Source: Luscinia megarhynchos (Eukaryota > Chordata > Aves > Passeriformes > Turdidae). From it: DNA of 64,000 bases. This document shows, piece by piece, positions 47,914-60,651 of the stretch. The stretch covers positions 48,965,451 to 49,029,450 of the forward strand of contig CM067564.1 of NCBI GenBank assembly GCA_034336665.1. Reading direction: 5' to 3'. Each line of letters starts with the position of its first letter. The stretch's first letter is position 1. The notes below the pieces were generated by a model, which was not told where the DNA came from, searched no databases, and was given only the letters and a program-made list of their open reading frames with translations. Both the position numbers and the translations under genes were made by a program.

Positions 47914-50900
47914 GAGAAGCAATCAGATATTTGACTTTTTTACTGAACCCCTCAGGTCTCATCTCCCTGGGCTCTTGCAGTTCTATCTTTTTTTTTTTAA
48001 TGTCTGTAGTAAATTAACTGGCTTCAGGGGCTGTCTGGCCATGTTCTGATGGCAAAAGTAATTTTAGGCTTTCTCATCTGTTAGTCTTTCACCTTTTGCT
48101 TAAAGAATAACCAATCTTTCAGCCTGAAAATATGGATCTGTCAACAGCAGTCAGTCACTGTAGGAATGGGTAGGGAGCACCTTTCACATTCAGTTGGGTT
48201 AACATAGTGGTTTTTACTGTAAAATATTTTAACCAGCATAGAGCTTGGCTGACAGTCCATTCTCCAGTGGGTGGGATAAACTGGGAGAGGCAGCTTTTGA
48301 AAAGTGACTGCCCTACAAATCTCTAGAGTTTGCACATGGGGGTCTGTTGTTGAAGGTGAGTTGTGTTGAAAATGCTGACAGGTATCTCCTTACTGTCTTG
48401 TCCCATTCTCTAAGCTGGTGGCTTCTGTCTCATCTGACAACACAGCAGCTGTACCAAGGACATCTGACACTAAAAGCATGAATTTCTGCAGCCTAAGGAA
48501 AACAAAAGGTTCTGTATCTGAGGCTTCTACAACTCATGTTCTTGGTGGATTGTGTGCAGAGTGAGATTTGTGCTGCAGGCTTGGCCAGGGGTGGCACAGA
48601 GCTCACATTGATGGCTCCTTGAGATATGCCTTAGGCCTGGTGCTGTTTTATCCCAAGGTCTATCAAAAATGCCAGAACTATGCCATATCCTCTGAGGTGA
48701 CATTTCTGGACATTCTACAAATTTGTTCAGATTCTCCTACATCTCTCAGGTCCTGCCCTATGCCAGGACACATGAACTGGGGCTCATTTTGGCATTTGGT
48801 AGAATCCTGAAGTCCCCTTGGGTCTCTCTTCGGTTCTTTAACCTGCAAAATCAGGACCTACAGTAAAATCACTCAGGGTAGGACAATTTCCAGCTTCCAA
48901 TTTCCTCCTTCCAGAGATCTATTATCTTCAGAAGTTTTGTTCATCATCTATTAGTCCTGAGATACCCTGTGGCCAACTGCTTTTAAGAGAGGGTTGCACT
49001 TGTATAGCAGCTGCAGTTGTAAAGCAGCATGAGCTCTTAGGAATTTTTTTTTATTATCTCCTTGAGGTGGGTAGAGCCCTCAGTGGACACAGTGGTATGG
49101 GGGAATCTGTAAGAGTTTTTTTGGAACACATCTGCCATCACTGCTGACTTCACAATATTTGCAGTTGTTTTCATCTACTCAGAAATGCTGCTGCTTGAGA
49201 ATATCTGCCACTGATCTTTTCTGATCCCTGAAAAGGGAAGTGATGTGCAGGCTGTCATTAATTTTGAATCCTGAGAATACTGTGCCAACCTCTCCTTCTT
49301 CCAAATGCTCAGCAGTCGCTGTCTTTAAACTGCCTGAACTAGAAATGTGAAAGATGGTATAACAATATGCTAAATGTCTCCTGCTCTGTAAATATGTCTA
49401 GACTGTGGCCTCCAGTGGAGTGGAAAGACACTTAAAATTGCTAAAAATGTGTTAGCTCAGGTGCTTCCCATATTTGGAGCAACTGAACTGTGGCACCAGA
49501 GCTCAGTCTGTGTCTTGAGATGTGCTTGTTTTCAGGATGTTGTGTTTTGCTGCTTTTCATTTGAATGAAACCATTTAAAACTAGGTTGGGTATTTCTGTG
49601 CTCTGCTGCATTTTGGAGCACACAGTGACCTGCAAATCACAGCTGACAGTGTCCTGCTGAGCACAGCCTCAACATTTCCTGAAACTCCTGTAGGCTCCAA
49701 AACCTGCCAGGATTCTACCCTGATTTTGAGTCTTCAGAAGCTTAATCAGCAAAGCTTACCTGCAGAGAAGATGGTGTCCTCTGAAAAAGTCATGAGATGC
49801 ACAGTAGAAAGGGCTGCCATGTTTTGACTGCTTTATGACCTGGTTACTAGAGAAAGGATTTTTACTCTTTTTTCTTTGCATGAGCACAGAGCAGCACAAA
49901 GATCCACCTTCTCCTCCTGCTACCCTGCTGCCCTCCTGTGTCTCATGTAGGAGGCAGCTGGGAAGGAAGAAGGAGGCTCACATGAGAGGATTTTGTGGTG
50001 CTGCAGGAGGTCCTGCTATGCAGTGACCCAGATATGAGAGGGAAGCAGCAGCAGCAGCAGCTCTGCAGTTGCAAGGCACTGGGACAACAAAGCCCTGTTC
50101 TGTATTTCACTCCCCTCTGTCTTTTTCTGCTCTCCTTTCTCTGTGGGGCTGCAGGCAGCACCACTTCCACACCCTGCAGCCTGTGTTTTCCCATTCAGCA
50201 TGGTGTGGCACCTCAGTGGTCACCCTGTGGGGCTGGGCAGGCCATGGCATGGCCACACCACGCTGCCTGGACACCTCTCAGGGCTCTGGTTGTTCAGAGC
50301 TGAGTCACATTTTTGATGCTGCCATGTCATGGTTGCAAAGGCTCCTGTGAAGAGATGCACTTAAAAGTCCAGAAGGAGTTTGGCTAGGGAAAAGGCAACA
50401 TTTATTGCTCCTAGAGCTGCTCTGGCTCTCCTCTGCTTCCCATTTAAGATGTCCCCTCTGGGCATCTTCCCAGTCCTGTTCTGGAGGTCGGGTACATACA
50501 TGGAGGTGGGGGTGGCACATGAGAGCCTTCTGCAGCAGAATCCAGACCTCTGAATCACTCCTGACAGTTGGGAATGTGCTTTACTAATTTGATCTCCTTC
50601 ATTTTTAATTACCACAGATCTCTCTCTGATTCCTTCATGAGTCTGATAGCAGGAAGGGAGTTTAGCTGATAAGGATCCCTGCCATCAGAGCACTTGCTTG
50701 GCTTTTTAAATGTAAAATATTGATGGCAATCCAAGGGAGCAGTTTGCTTTAGGGCTAAGCCCTTGCCTGCACCCCCTTATGGCTGGGATCTCTGGGAGCC
50801 CTTTCTTTGGTGTGGGGCTGTAGGCAGTGTCTAATGGGGACTTTTTGGGGTTTGGCAGTGGGAGAAGCACTTGGAATGGTGCTCCTGCTGACACTGCACT

Positions 50901-50993
50901 GCAGTCTGTTTCTGTGGCCACTATCAGGCTTTTCTGCCAGCCTGGCCATATGCTGCATATTTTACACTCCAGAGTCTGAATTTGGAGCTTTCC

Positions 50994-51161
50994 TTTTCCT
51001 TTTCCTTTTCCTTTTCCTTTTCCTTTTCCTTTTCCTTTTCCTTTTCCTTTTCCTTTTCCTTTTCCTTTTCCTTTTCCTTTTCCTTTTCCTTTTCCTTTTC
51101 CTTTTCCTTTTCCTTTTCCTTTTCCTTTTCCTTTTCCTTTTCCTTTTCCTTTTCCTTTTCC
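50994..51161 (+). repeat. (TTTTCC)28 hexanucleotide array
   Basis: 168 bp of perfect TTTTCC units, 28 copies without a single interruption, with partial units on both sides and a TCCCTCCCTCCTCC tail. All pyrimidine on this strand, all purine (GGAAAA) on the other, and each unit is mirror-symmetric, so triplex (H-DNA) formation is plausible. The Phe-Leu and Ser-Phe ORFs spanning it are products of the repeat. Confidence 0.98.
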
Positions 51162-51550
51162 TTTCCTCCCTCCCTCCTCCTTCAGGGTGTGCCCAGGTGC
51201 ACTGATACCCTCATCTCAGCAGAATTTTTGCCCAAAGAGAGATTAAAGAGTTCACATTTTGACCTCATATTATTTTAAATTATTAACTATTTTATTCCAC
51301 AGAATATAAGTTATTTTTACTGTCCTAGGCAAGAATAGGTTTTACCTTATCTCATCAACATCTGCTCATTTTGTAGTGCTGTGTGTATAATAAAAAAACT
51401 ATAGTGAAAATAATAGAGCATTTTTAAAGGAGTTCAAGAGGAAAAAGTGCTGATAAGGTCATTATTACAGTCAGCATCAAAATGCCAGTTGCAATCAGGA
51501 AGATTTAAGGAAAGAGACAAACAATAAATGTTGATAATATAGAAGAAATT

Positions 51551-51733
51551 GATCAAAGTATTGGAACAGGATGTCCAGGGAGGTGTGGAATTGCCATCCC
51601 TGCAAGTTGAAAAACCATGTAGATGTGGCACTTGGGGATGTGGTTTGGTGGTGGAGTTGCCAGTGTTGGGTTAATGGTTGGACTTGATGCTTTCAGAGGT
51701 CTTTCCAGCCTTAATGATTCTGTAAATCTGTGG
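51551..51733 (+). mobile_element. CR1 LINE 3'-end fragment
   Basis: 'gtccagggaggtgtggaatt', 'gccatccctgcaagttgaaa', 'gatgtggcacttggggatgt', 'ttggacttgatgctttcaga' and a final 'aatgattctgtaaatctgtg' follow the order of a CR1 tail with decayed octamer repeats. About 180 bp remain. Confidence 0.92.
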
Positions 51734-53397
51734 CTCTGCTAAGCAAAATGAACCTTTACCTGGTGCCACTAAAGTGGAACAACTTCTATGAAATCAGAAA
51801 TGTGCTTCAGTTTGAAGTGAGTTGTGTGAGCCTGTACCAAATGTGAAAAGCTCCACCGACTTCAGAAAATAGAATGTCCTCAATTACAATGTGCTCAACT
51901 GGAGTCTGAGAGCAAAATTTGGCCTGATTTATTGCTACTGAGCTGTGTTTGTTGAGTGTATTCTAATTTGTGTAATCTGCTCCCAGGATACCACAGGAGG
52001 AGATATGGATCTTCCTGCTAATTGCAGACTCAATTAGGCAAAATGACCTTTTTGAGGCTGTACACTTTATAACACTTTAGGGCAATTTAGGTGATCAGCA
52101 AGAGTTTTAGCATTTTTCTTTCATAACAGAAAATTTAAATGAGGGTTTTGAGTCTGATGTTCTCTCAGTCTTTGGTAAAGTTGGTTATCCCAAGCAGGTA
52201 AGAGCTGGCCCTGCTCCTAACTCCCCTGAAGTCAGTGAGCATCTGCAAATTTTGTGTGCACACATATTAATGCAGGGCTGCCATGGAGCAAAGCTGTTCA
52301 GCTAGCAGGGGTGTGCACAGCACAGTTTGAGAGCTGCTACTAAAAGGCTGTGATTTAGCAAAGCACTTGAGCAGATGCTCATTCCTGTTCCTCTTAGAGC
52401 ATCTCTGCTAATTTGTGTTCCTAGCTCCAGTCAGGTATGTGAATGTTACTGATGGTATTAGGTTTCTCACCTGGGCTGAAGCTTGAGGCTAGAATTCATG
52501 GCATTTCCATGTGGGTTGATACCCTGAGAGATACCCCAGCTGTACAAGTATTTTTTCCAGAATTTTTACTCTGTGCATGAGCAAGACTCTGTCTTTGCAG
52601 AACAAGTCACATTGTTGGCTTTGTGAAGCACAGATTCAAAACAAAATAGGTAAATAGTCAAAAAGCTGAAGAGTTTGCACTGAACCATCAGAATTTAATC
52701 TCTTCTCTGGGGAAGAGTTACTGGGAGCTGCATGTTGATGTGTGTACTCTTTGCCTTAGTGTCTTTTGATGAATTCTTCACCTTGTTTGTGTACACAATG
52801 TAATTTAAAAAAGTTATAAAGAAATTCCTCTTGCTAATTTCTCTTTCAATGGGGAAGCAACTGGCAGGGCCTTGAGGTTTGTTATGGTAGAGGGATGAGA
52901 GACAAGGACTCTGTGTGTGTGTGCAGAGAACATCAAATAGCACTAGTACCACTTTGGTTGATGAGCAATCAAAACATCCCTGATGGAGTCAATAGGGGCT
53001 GGAGAGCTGCTCTCTCACCTCCAGATCTGTTTCCTGCCATCTCCACTGGGATGGCTGTTGAAGCCCTGGTAGCAAAAATGCTTCTTAACCTCTTGGTGAT
53101 CACTGCCTCCTGCTCTCCACACCACACCGCCATGAATAGATTATTTCCATTCCAAGCCCATCTCTTTCAGTGTCCAAATGATGCAATAAAGTGATAATAA
53201 AAGTGCCCTATGTGCCAGGCCAGCTGGACAAAAGAGGTGAACTGAAAAAAGCTTTGCTCTATTTCATTAATTTTTGGATAAAAGGAAAAATTATGTATTC
53301 TTATGAAATGTGAAGGTCTTCCACAAAAGATACTCTTCCCCAAGTTATATCAGGTTTCAGTGTGATCACATTTCAAGCCTAAACAGCCCAGACAGAC

Positions 53398-53414
53398 TTT
53401 TTTTTTTTTTTTTA
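53398..53414. repeat. Poly-T tract (17 T)
   Basis: Seventeen consecutive T residues; nothing recognisable adjoins it. A further 14-T run lies at 54053-54066. Confidence 0.93.
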
Positions 53415-54954
53415 AATGTTTTAATTAAGATTCAGTCTAGTTCCTGGTAACACATTGGGAAATAATGACTGAAGAAAACGAACATCAATTATTCACAGTC
53501 TATTGGAGAAGCCTCCTATAAATTATTCACAGAAGGCATTCTGAAGCTGGTGAGATTATAGGAAACATTAATAATAAAGCAATGATTTCCTCTCATCCTT
53601 TGTCTTCCTCCTTTTTTACCTCCTCATTCTGTGTTTTGGTTGGTCCTTGGTTCCATGTTGTGTGGACCCTGATGCCCCAGGGTATCACTGAAAAGCTCCA
53701 TGTGCTTGTCTTTGGCCACATCTTCCCCTGCAGGCTTGTGGCATGTGTCTGCTGAAAACAGCAGCTGCTCAGAGACACAGCTGCCTGATGCTGCCAACCT
53801 CTTATTTCCACCTCTGCCCATGGGAGGCTGAGACAATTCAGCCCTGACTCTGCCTGCAGGAGATGGCAGCATCTCACCTGAATCCCAGATGGTGAGGCTT
53901 TGGATGAGCAACACAAGAATGGAGAGGGGATACACGGAAAAACAGTGTTTGAGATTATTTTTGCTGTGTATTTTCATTGGTTTGTGTACAATTGACTAAT
54001 TGCTATCCCCTTCTAATGTTGGTACAACCTGATAAAATCCAGTCTCATGTTGTTTTTTTTTTTTTTAAATCCTGATTATTGAGAGCCAGAGAGACACAGA
54101 AGAATACACATGAATCTGTACATGTTCAGTGGCAACAGAATAAACAGAAGACCTGAGATAGTTTTAGGCATTGATAAGTAAAAAATGTCTGCACGAAAAA
54201 TCTGCTGAGAAGAGTGGTGGAGGTAGAAGTAGTGTGTCCAAGTGGTGTGGGATGGGAAGCTGCATGAGGAAAGAGGTCAGACTGAGTGGCCAGGGGTGCA
54301 TAAGGGAGGAAAAGCAATTGAATACATTATAGTTTGGTGTTGGAGGGTGCAGAGTATTGAGACAGCTTTGGTTAATCTTTTGGTGAAATCTCAGATATCC
54401 TGATCCCTCTCACAGTGTGGTAGTATCTGAAAGGTACTTCACATGGGAAAACACTCCAGAGGAAAGTTTCAGATCTCAAGAGAAGCTGAGTAGTCTAATA
54501 CATGTGAATATCTTCTCTATTTGTCAATCTTTGTTCATGATAATCCTGCCCTGATCCCCAGCATCAGAGAGTTAAGCAATGTGAGAATGTTATGGTCAGT
54601 TAGCAGAAGAGAAGTGTGCCAGCTAATATTGATCCTAGTCCCCCAAAATCACCAGGAGGGCCACACTGTACTTAACGACAGAATGTGACCCTGGAGACTT
54701 GCAGTCAAAGGGGCACATGAAACAAGCTTGTTTATGGTCTGTTTTGCCCTCTGGGGAGCTGTTCCCATGTCTGAATATGATTATAAAGTGCAATCTGATC
54801 TGCCAAGTGATGCATTGCCAGCACATTGGAAGTGGTTACACCGTGGGCAGGGCTCCTGCTTCAGGATGCCCCAGTCCTCATGGTGTGTCCTGGGAGGGAG
54901 GCAGGACAACACTGGTCTTGACTCACAGAGCTTAAGAGTAGGGGGTTTAATTAG

Positions 54955-55380
54955 ATTTGCTAGTCTGACCTCACAGACCATTAAAATACACCCGGCTAGG
55001 CTGATGGTGGGGCTGATAATGGGCATTTGGCAAGGGTTTTTCTTCCATATGGTATCCAGTTATGGCACGAAACACTTGAGAGACAAAGGGTCCATCACAT
55101 GCCATGACAGACTGTTCCAACAATCAGTCATTCCTCCTATTAAAAATCTCTGTGTTATTTCCAATTTGAGTTTGTTTGGGTTCAGCTTCCAGAAGGCTGC
55201 TCTTCTTATGCATTTATCTGCTTGATTAAAAAGTGCAGCAGGATCTTGTCTTTTCTCCCCCTGGAGATGCTTTATATATTAATGAAGTTGATTCTCGATC
55301 TTATGATAAACTAAATAGATGAAACACTTCAGATCTCTCACTGCAAGATATTACCTCTAATTTTAAAGCCATTTGAAGTC
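54955..55380 (-). mobile_element. Ancient, diverged CR1-type LINE fragment
   Basis: On the + strand the words 'tttgctagtctgacctc', 'tccatcacatgcc', 'ctgttccaacaatcagt', 'ttattaaaaatctctgtgtt', 'atttccaatttgagtttgtt', 'cagcttccagaaggctgc' and 'gataaactaaatagatgaaa' appear in the order of the reverse complement of an old amniote CR1 tail. Heavy divergence and indels suggest an insertion far older than the other CR1s here. Boundaries are approximate. Confidence 0.78.
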
Positions 55381-57644
55381 CCTTTGTTTTTTACTGACCT
55401 CATAAAAATGCCAAATCACATCTATATTCAATATTATAACAATCTTCTTCTCTGTAATAACTGTTTCATCCTACATATCTCTACATCCACCTCTAAATTT
55501 ATCCAGCTCCCACTAGTGCCTTTTGTGAATGTTTTGACAGTGGAAGCTCTTGATGAATGGTGGGTCTGCTCCCATCCTCAGCCTGCTGCCCTCTGGGATC
55601 CATTTCAGCCCTCTGCAGGCAGGGCTGGCACTCCTTGCCCTCAGCATCTTGTCTTTGACTTTGCTAAAGCACACTGACTTGCTTGGTAACATTTTCTCCC
55701 CTGCCAATCTTGATACCATTCCTTTTCTTTTTGCCTGCAGATCATTGAGAAAAACGTGGGCAGCCATCAGACTCAGTCCTGGGCAGGCAGAACTGCCTCC
55801 TTGCTCCCTGCTCAAGGGTCCTTCCTGTCCACAGCCCCATCTGTGATCTGTTACTCAGGCTGTTCTTAATCCCTTTAAGATGTGTCCTGCTGGTGTTGTG
55901 CAGCACTACCTGCCTTCATCAGAGAGACATGCAAAACTAAGCTAACTGTATTAGCAACCCTATGACATCCATTCTGTCACCTTTATGAAGTGACTTGTAA
56001 TCCTTTTAAGGAATGAAATGACAAGACTTACACAGTGGTGGCTATTTGTGCTATATCTCGTCATTTTTTTGTTAAGTGCATATGCTGTCAGCTTTATTGC
56101 ATGTGTGTATGAATGTGTATGGCTGCCTGTGGCAATGTCTAGTTAAACAGTACTTCACAGCATCCCTTTTGTGAGGAAAGACTAGTCACCTGTACAAACC
56201 ACAATGTTTTTTTTCCCTTCTGTAGTTATTTAGGAAAGCTACAGCTGCAAATCCCCAATAGTTGTATCAGCTCCAAAGGCAGCAGTGTATCCAGCACAAC
56301 AGTGTGTCATGCTGTTCCCAACTGCCTCTGGAAATGTTCTTCCAGTTTTAAAAATGTCCGTGGTGGGGGCAATTCATGACATCTTTTCATGCATCTCACA
56401 GTTGTCTTCACAGAAGGGATCACACTCAGTGTTTACAATGTGTGTTGCTTTGTGTAAGTTGGTGTGTAGCACCCAAAGTGATGCTTGAAAGTTTGCAGTT
56501 AGAGAGGGACAGGAAACAGTGATGTCCAGTTATTCAGTAGAGATGGTTTCTCTGAAAATTATCAAATGCCTAAACAAATGGGCTCTGGGGTCAGGGGCAT
56601 TCACAAAGTCTTCCTCTAATCTGGAACACTAATTTTTCCTCTGGATTCTGAAGCAAGAGGGAAAGTTTAGTGGAGGATGAATGAGAGCACACACCTAAAA
56701 TACAGAATTTATGTTCCCAAAACTTTGCATCACTCCTTAACTTCCTAGGTTGTGGTGCAGCCCTCCTTGCTGGCAGCATCTCATGTGTGTCACCCTCACA
56801 AACACAGCTGCCATAATGCCAGCTCTTTCTGTGGCTGCTGGGAAGTGCTGCATCTGTGCTCAGCTGTGTCTTAGTGATGTGGGGCAGCCACAAGGAAGGA
56901 GAAGCTCCTGGGATGCCCTGGGTGGATCACCTGTCTGTGCCCTGTCCCTCCACAAGTGACTCTGACCTCCCTGTCTCGGCTGGGAGGAACTCCTGAACTG
57001 ATGCAATTTAGATTAAAGAAGGTTTGCCCTGGCTTTTGGTCTCCCCCTTGATGGGAGGCCAAGCTGTGGGACTCTAGGAGAGGAGACCATCTTCACGCTC
57101 ACCACACACTGCATTTCCTCCCCACCCTCCTCCAGCTGGAACAAGACCAAACGTTGCATCTGTTCCAATGTTGAAAGTGGTTCATGCTGCCATTAGCCAC
57201 ATTCAGCCCCAAATTGAACCTGGCAAGCAGCTGGCATGCTCAGAGCCAGTTTGCTTCAAAGGGAATGTGATTTGATGGGAAATGCTGCTGTCTTTGAAAT
57301 ACAGTTCTTAGAAAGAAAGAAGGTTATTCCCCACCTAAAGAAGATAGAGGCTCATCTATGTCCTGGAAGGTGAGAGATGGATGGCATGTCCTGCATGGCA
57401 GCTGGACTGATCTCTTCCATCCTTTTATTTCTTTCAAATGATCAGTGTGCAAGGGGTTAAAATGTATTAGTTCAGTTAAAGTAATAATCTCTGCTCAACC
57501 TCACTGTGATGGAAGAGAAGGCTCTGCTGCCCTCAGCATCTTCATATGGCAGTGAATTGCTCATGGTTCTTGACTCCTTAGTTGAATTTCATTACTCTGG
57601 AATGGTTAAGCAGTACTCTCAATTTCTTGCTATTTAGTTTTCCT

Positions 57645-57657
57645 TAAAAAAAAAAAA
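57645..57657. repeat. Poly-A run
   Basis: About 13 consecutive A residues, simple sequence only. Confidence 0.85.
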
Positions 57658-59772
57658 AGTTGGAACTGTTAAAGAATTTAAAGAATTCAAAGATATAATG
57701 AGAGAGCTTAATTTTCTACTTTCCTTCCTGATATCTTCTCTCTGCACCTTTGAAAGGAAAAAAAATAAAGCAAGATTTATTAATCATGCCAAAGCAGTGA
57801 GTCAGGACGTCTTTATATATTTAAGGTGAAAATCTGTACAAAGTGTGGTCATGTCCAGACACACACGTTCACTGCTTTTGTCCAAAAGCTGAAGAAAGCT
57901 GTTTTCTCCCCTAAGTACAGGGAGTCCCATGGCTGGAGCTGAGGTCACACAGTCACTCAGGTGGGGTGTCAGCTCTACCCCTTGTGCCACTGCTTATAGT
58001 GAACCACTTGTCCTCACTGAGGGGGATTTTTTGCCTGTGTGTCTGTCTTTCACAGAAATCCATCATGGCAGGACTTCCTGGTTTATCCTGACACCCATCT
58101 CTGCCTGGATCCTGCCCACTTTCCTTCTCAGTCCACCACCAGTGAGCAGCAGGGTTAGAAATCTCTTGGCTTGAAGGCCACTGGTTCAAATTCAGAGTAT
58201 GCTGATATGACCAAGAAGGAAAAATGACCCTTTGGCAGATCATTCCATCAAAATGGACCTTTTATCTGCTTTCATCAGTGGTATGCATCAATGCACAATT
58301 ACAGAAAGAAACCCTGCTGGTACTGGGATGGAAATGGGAGCCTGTGTTAGCTGGATTCAGATGGAGATTGGTGTTTCACAGCCATGAGTTAATCAAAGTG
58401 CTTACAATAAAACAAGTTTTTCTGCAGTTTAGATAAACACTGGCACATCTGTGGAACCACATTTTCTCGGGACTGCAGCTGGCATCATTGTTTTGGGCCA
58501 GTTTCAGCACTTTGGCTGCCAGTCTGGTCTCATCCTGCAGTTTCTCAGGCTAGTGAGTTTATGTCTGTCAGAGAGAGTATCTATCACTGTGCAACATGGC
58601 ATGTGTGAAACAGGAGAAAATCCCATAATTTCTTGGGATGTGAGTTGTGAGCATTGCTCTGGATCCTGCTTTGGCTTGACTGGTGTAGTTAAGTTAAAAA
58701 TCTGCAAATGTCGTAGGAAGTACTATGGGCTGCAGAAAGTGCTCATTTGTTTTCCATTCAGGGTGTTCAGCCTCAAAGAGGACATGATGCAGCATGGACT
58801 GAGAGGAAGTGGGATGGCCTGCCACTGAAACAAGTGTCCAGGCAGGAGTTATGATTCCTGACACAGGCCTGGGGCTCTGGGTGTACAGGACTTCAGCTAC
58901 TGCCCAGGTTTCTGTTTTATAATGGGAATAATCTTCCCTTAGCAGGCAAAGATGTGATCAGGGGGACAAGGAGCATACAGCTATTTGGAGGAAATGGTTT
59001 TAGAGACATAAGAAAAAAAACCCCATTCTGTGAATATACCTCCTAACTGTACTTCTCTTAATTACACATATTTTGAATACTGTGTTTGCTGTGCTGACAA
59101 CCAATGGTTATTTTCTCAGCATGTTAATGTCACCCTAATCAAAGATCCTCATCTTCTAGTCACAAACTTGTGGGTGACCTTTTCCAAGACCACATGGTTG
59201 ATCAGGCAAGATGTTTGAGACTGTAGGCAGTTCATGGGAGGAGAAACACAGAGAGACCTTTGGATTAGGTCTACTACTCTCAGCCAAGGTTTGTAGTGCT
59301 ATATTACTGTCAGCCTGCTGCTGTATGCCCTTCTTTAGCTTAGGTGAGTGAGAAAAGTCTGTTCTGGCTCTCAAGTACTGGTGGTTTTAATTGAGTTCAA
59401 AGTGTAACAGTTGGGTGAGCAAGGGTGAGGACAGCTCTATTATAAATCCTCATTTTCACAAATTGCTTTTGGACATAGTCTGTCAATAGAGATTTTGTTT
59501 CTAAAAATCTTTTGCCAATAGATGTGAGCTGCAAATCAGGAGCTGCCACTGGGGTTTGGTTTCAGTGCTGCCATGTCAGTGAGAACCCAGGTGAACATCT
59601 CAATTTTGCAGCTGATGTTGGTAGTTCTGCTGTTGTGCTCCTGGGACTGGGACATTCTGTTTGGTTCCCTTTAGTGGGAAATCTTCATCGATTAAGTGGC
59701 AAAAAAAGGAAATTAATAACGATTGCTGAATCCATTCCTATGTTGTAAATAATTGAATGATTGTCTCCCCAG

Positions 59773-59968
59773 CTTTCTCCTGTGCCTCTGGTGAGTACCT
59801 GGAGATGAAGAACCAGGTGTGCAGCAAGTGTGCAGAGGGAACCTACTCTCTGGGCAGTGGGATCAAGTTTGATGAGTGGGATGAGCTGCCAGCAGGATTC
59901 TCCAACGTGGCGACTTTCATGGACACGGCGGTCGGCTCGTCCGAGGGTAAAGCCGACAGCTGCAGCAA
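59773..59968 (+). CDS. ELAPOR2: ELAPOR2 internal exon (presumed exon 3)
   Basis: The exon is 196 bp, entered in phase 1 and left in phase 2. It encodes FSCASGEYLEMKNQVCSKC, then a glycine-rich AEGTYSLGSG turn, a conserved FDEWDELPAGF segment and a variable tail ending DSCS. The C-x(12)-C-x(2)-C spacing and the 'G-T-Y-S' motif are typical of the cysteine-rich (ephrin-receptor/TNFR-like) repeats of the ELAPOR family, which fold in the secretory pathway through disulphides. The acceptor is CTCCCCAG after a pyrimidine-rich tract and the donor is GTAAGG. The final AA joins C of the next exon to form Asn of an N-S-S glycosylation sequon. The last 60 bp are CpG-rich. The variable stretch (TFMDTAVGSSEGKADS) is where I would expect most divergence between species. 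Confidence 0.96.
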
Positions 59969-60651
59969 GTAAGGAAGTTCTGTCTGCACCTGGGTCAGGC
60001 AGCTGTGGGTAAACCTGAGACAGCTCAGCAGCACAAAGCTGCTTAGTGACTCAGCTAAGCTCTGCAGAGGGTAGCCAGCCCTGCTAATGGCACACACCAG
60101 TGGCTGGGAGGTGAAATCTGTATCCCCATCTCGCTGCTGTCAGCGTGGTCTCCTTGGGCTCATCAGCAGCCAGTGGGTTTAAGCCCAGCCTGGAGCTGCT
60201 CTTATTTATAGCTAGAAAGCTCCAGGGTCATGGTGTAGTAAATGTGGCTAAAAGGCTTTTACAGCCTATTTAGAGACCTGTGGTGCTTGCAGAAGGCTGT
60301 TTCTGAGTGTAATTGAAGGTATATTGAACCTGTGGATAATAAACCTTTCTTATGTAGGCTGAGTCCTAAATTTTTTGCACCATATCCTTTCCCATGCACA
60401 GTTTTAATGAAAAGTATTTTATTTTATATTAGTCACATAACATATAAAAGTAGATATAAAATAAAATTATTATATTTACTATACCTGAAAAATAAATGGA
60501 GATCCTGTAATAAGTTTAAAAATTCACTGCAGTTAGCTCTTTTGGGATTCTGGGGTCTTTATTATGTAACATGTTTTCGTATAGCAGTGTACAAAAAGTC
60601 TCCTCAGTATCTGTGATCTCAGTTGAGGCTTGTTTTGTTTATGTTCATCAG
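59969..60651 (+). other. ELAPOR2: ELAPOR2 intron 3 (683 bp)
   Basis: GTAAGG donor, TTCATCAG acceptor, phase 2. It interrupts the Asn codon of an N-S-S sequon. It contains an AT-rich stretch at about 60400-60520 and no repeat or gene. Confidence 0.95.

Larger units (their letters stand above)
46275..59772 (+). other. ELAPOR2: ELAPOR2 intron 2 (13,498 bp)
   Basis: Bounded by a GTACGT donor and a CTCCCCAG acceptor, with phases 1/1 on either side. It contains a strong hairpin (46906-46937), a GC-richer patch at about 49835-50620 with a five-unit CAG run (50045-50060), a TTTTCC array, two CR1 copies and several T runs. No coding sequence is recognised. ORFs at 54728-55225 and 58451-58828 have no family features, and the first overlaps the old CR1. 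Confidence 0.92.

Noticed and set aside
50045..50060. CAG run as a possible polyglutamine-coding exon
   Set aside because: Only about five units, no conserved coding context and no splice sites supporting an exon.
50807..51278. Two long + strand ORFs rich in Leu-Phe and Ser-Phe
   Set aside because: Both are translations of the TTTTCC array; a 6-bp repeat without stops stays open in its reading frames. There is no coding evidence outside the repeat.
54728..55225. 165-codon + strand ORF
   Set aside because: Its second half overlaps the ancient CR1 read from the opposite strand to the element, so it is not a gene or an ORF2 remnant.
58451..58828. 125-codon, cysteine-containing + strand ORF in intron 2, considered as an extra ELAPOR2 exon
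   Set aside because: The cysteine spacing does not match the family, and the flanking exons already join in phase without it.
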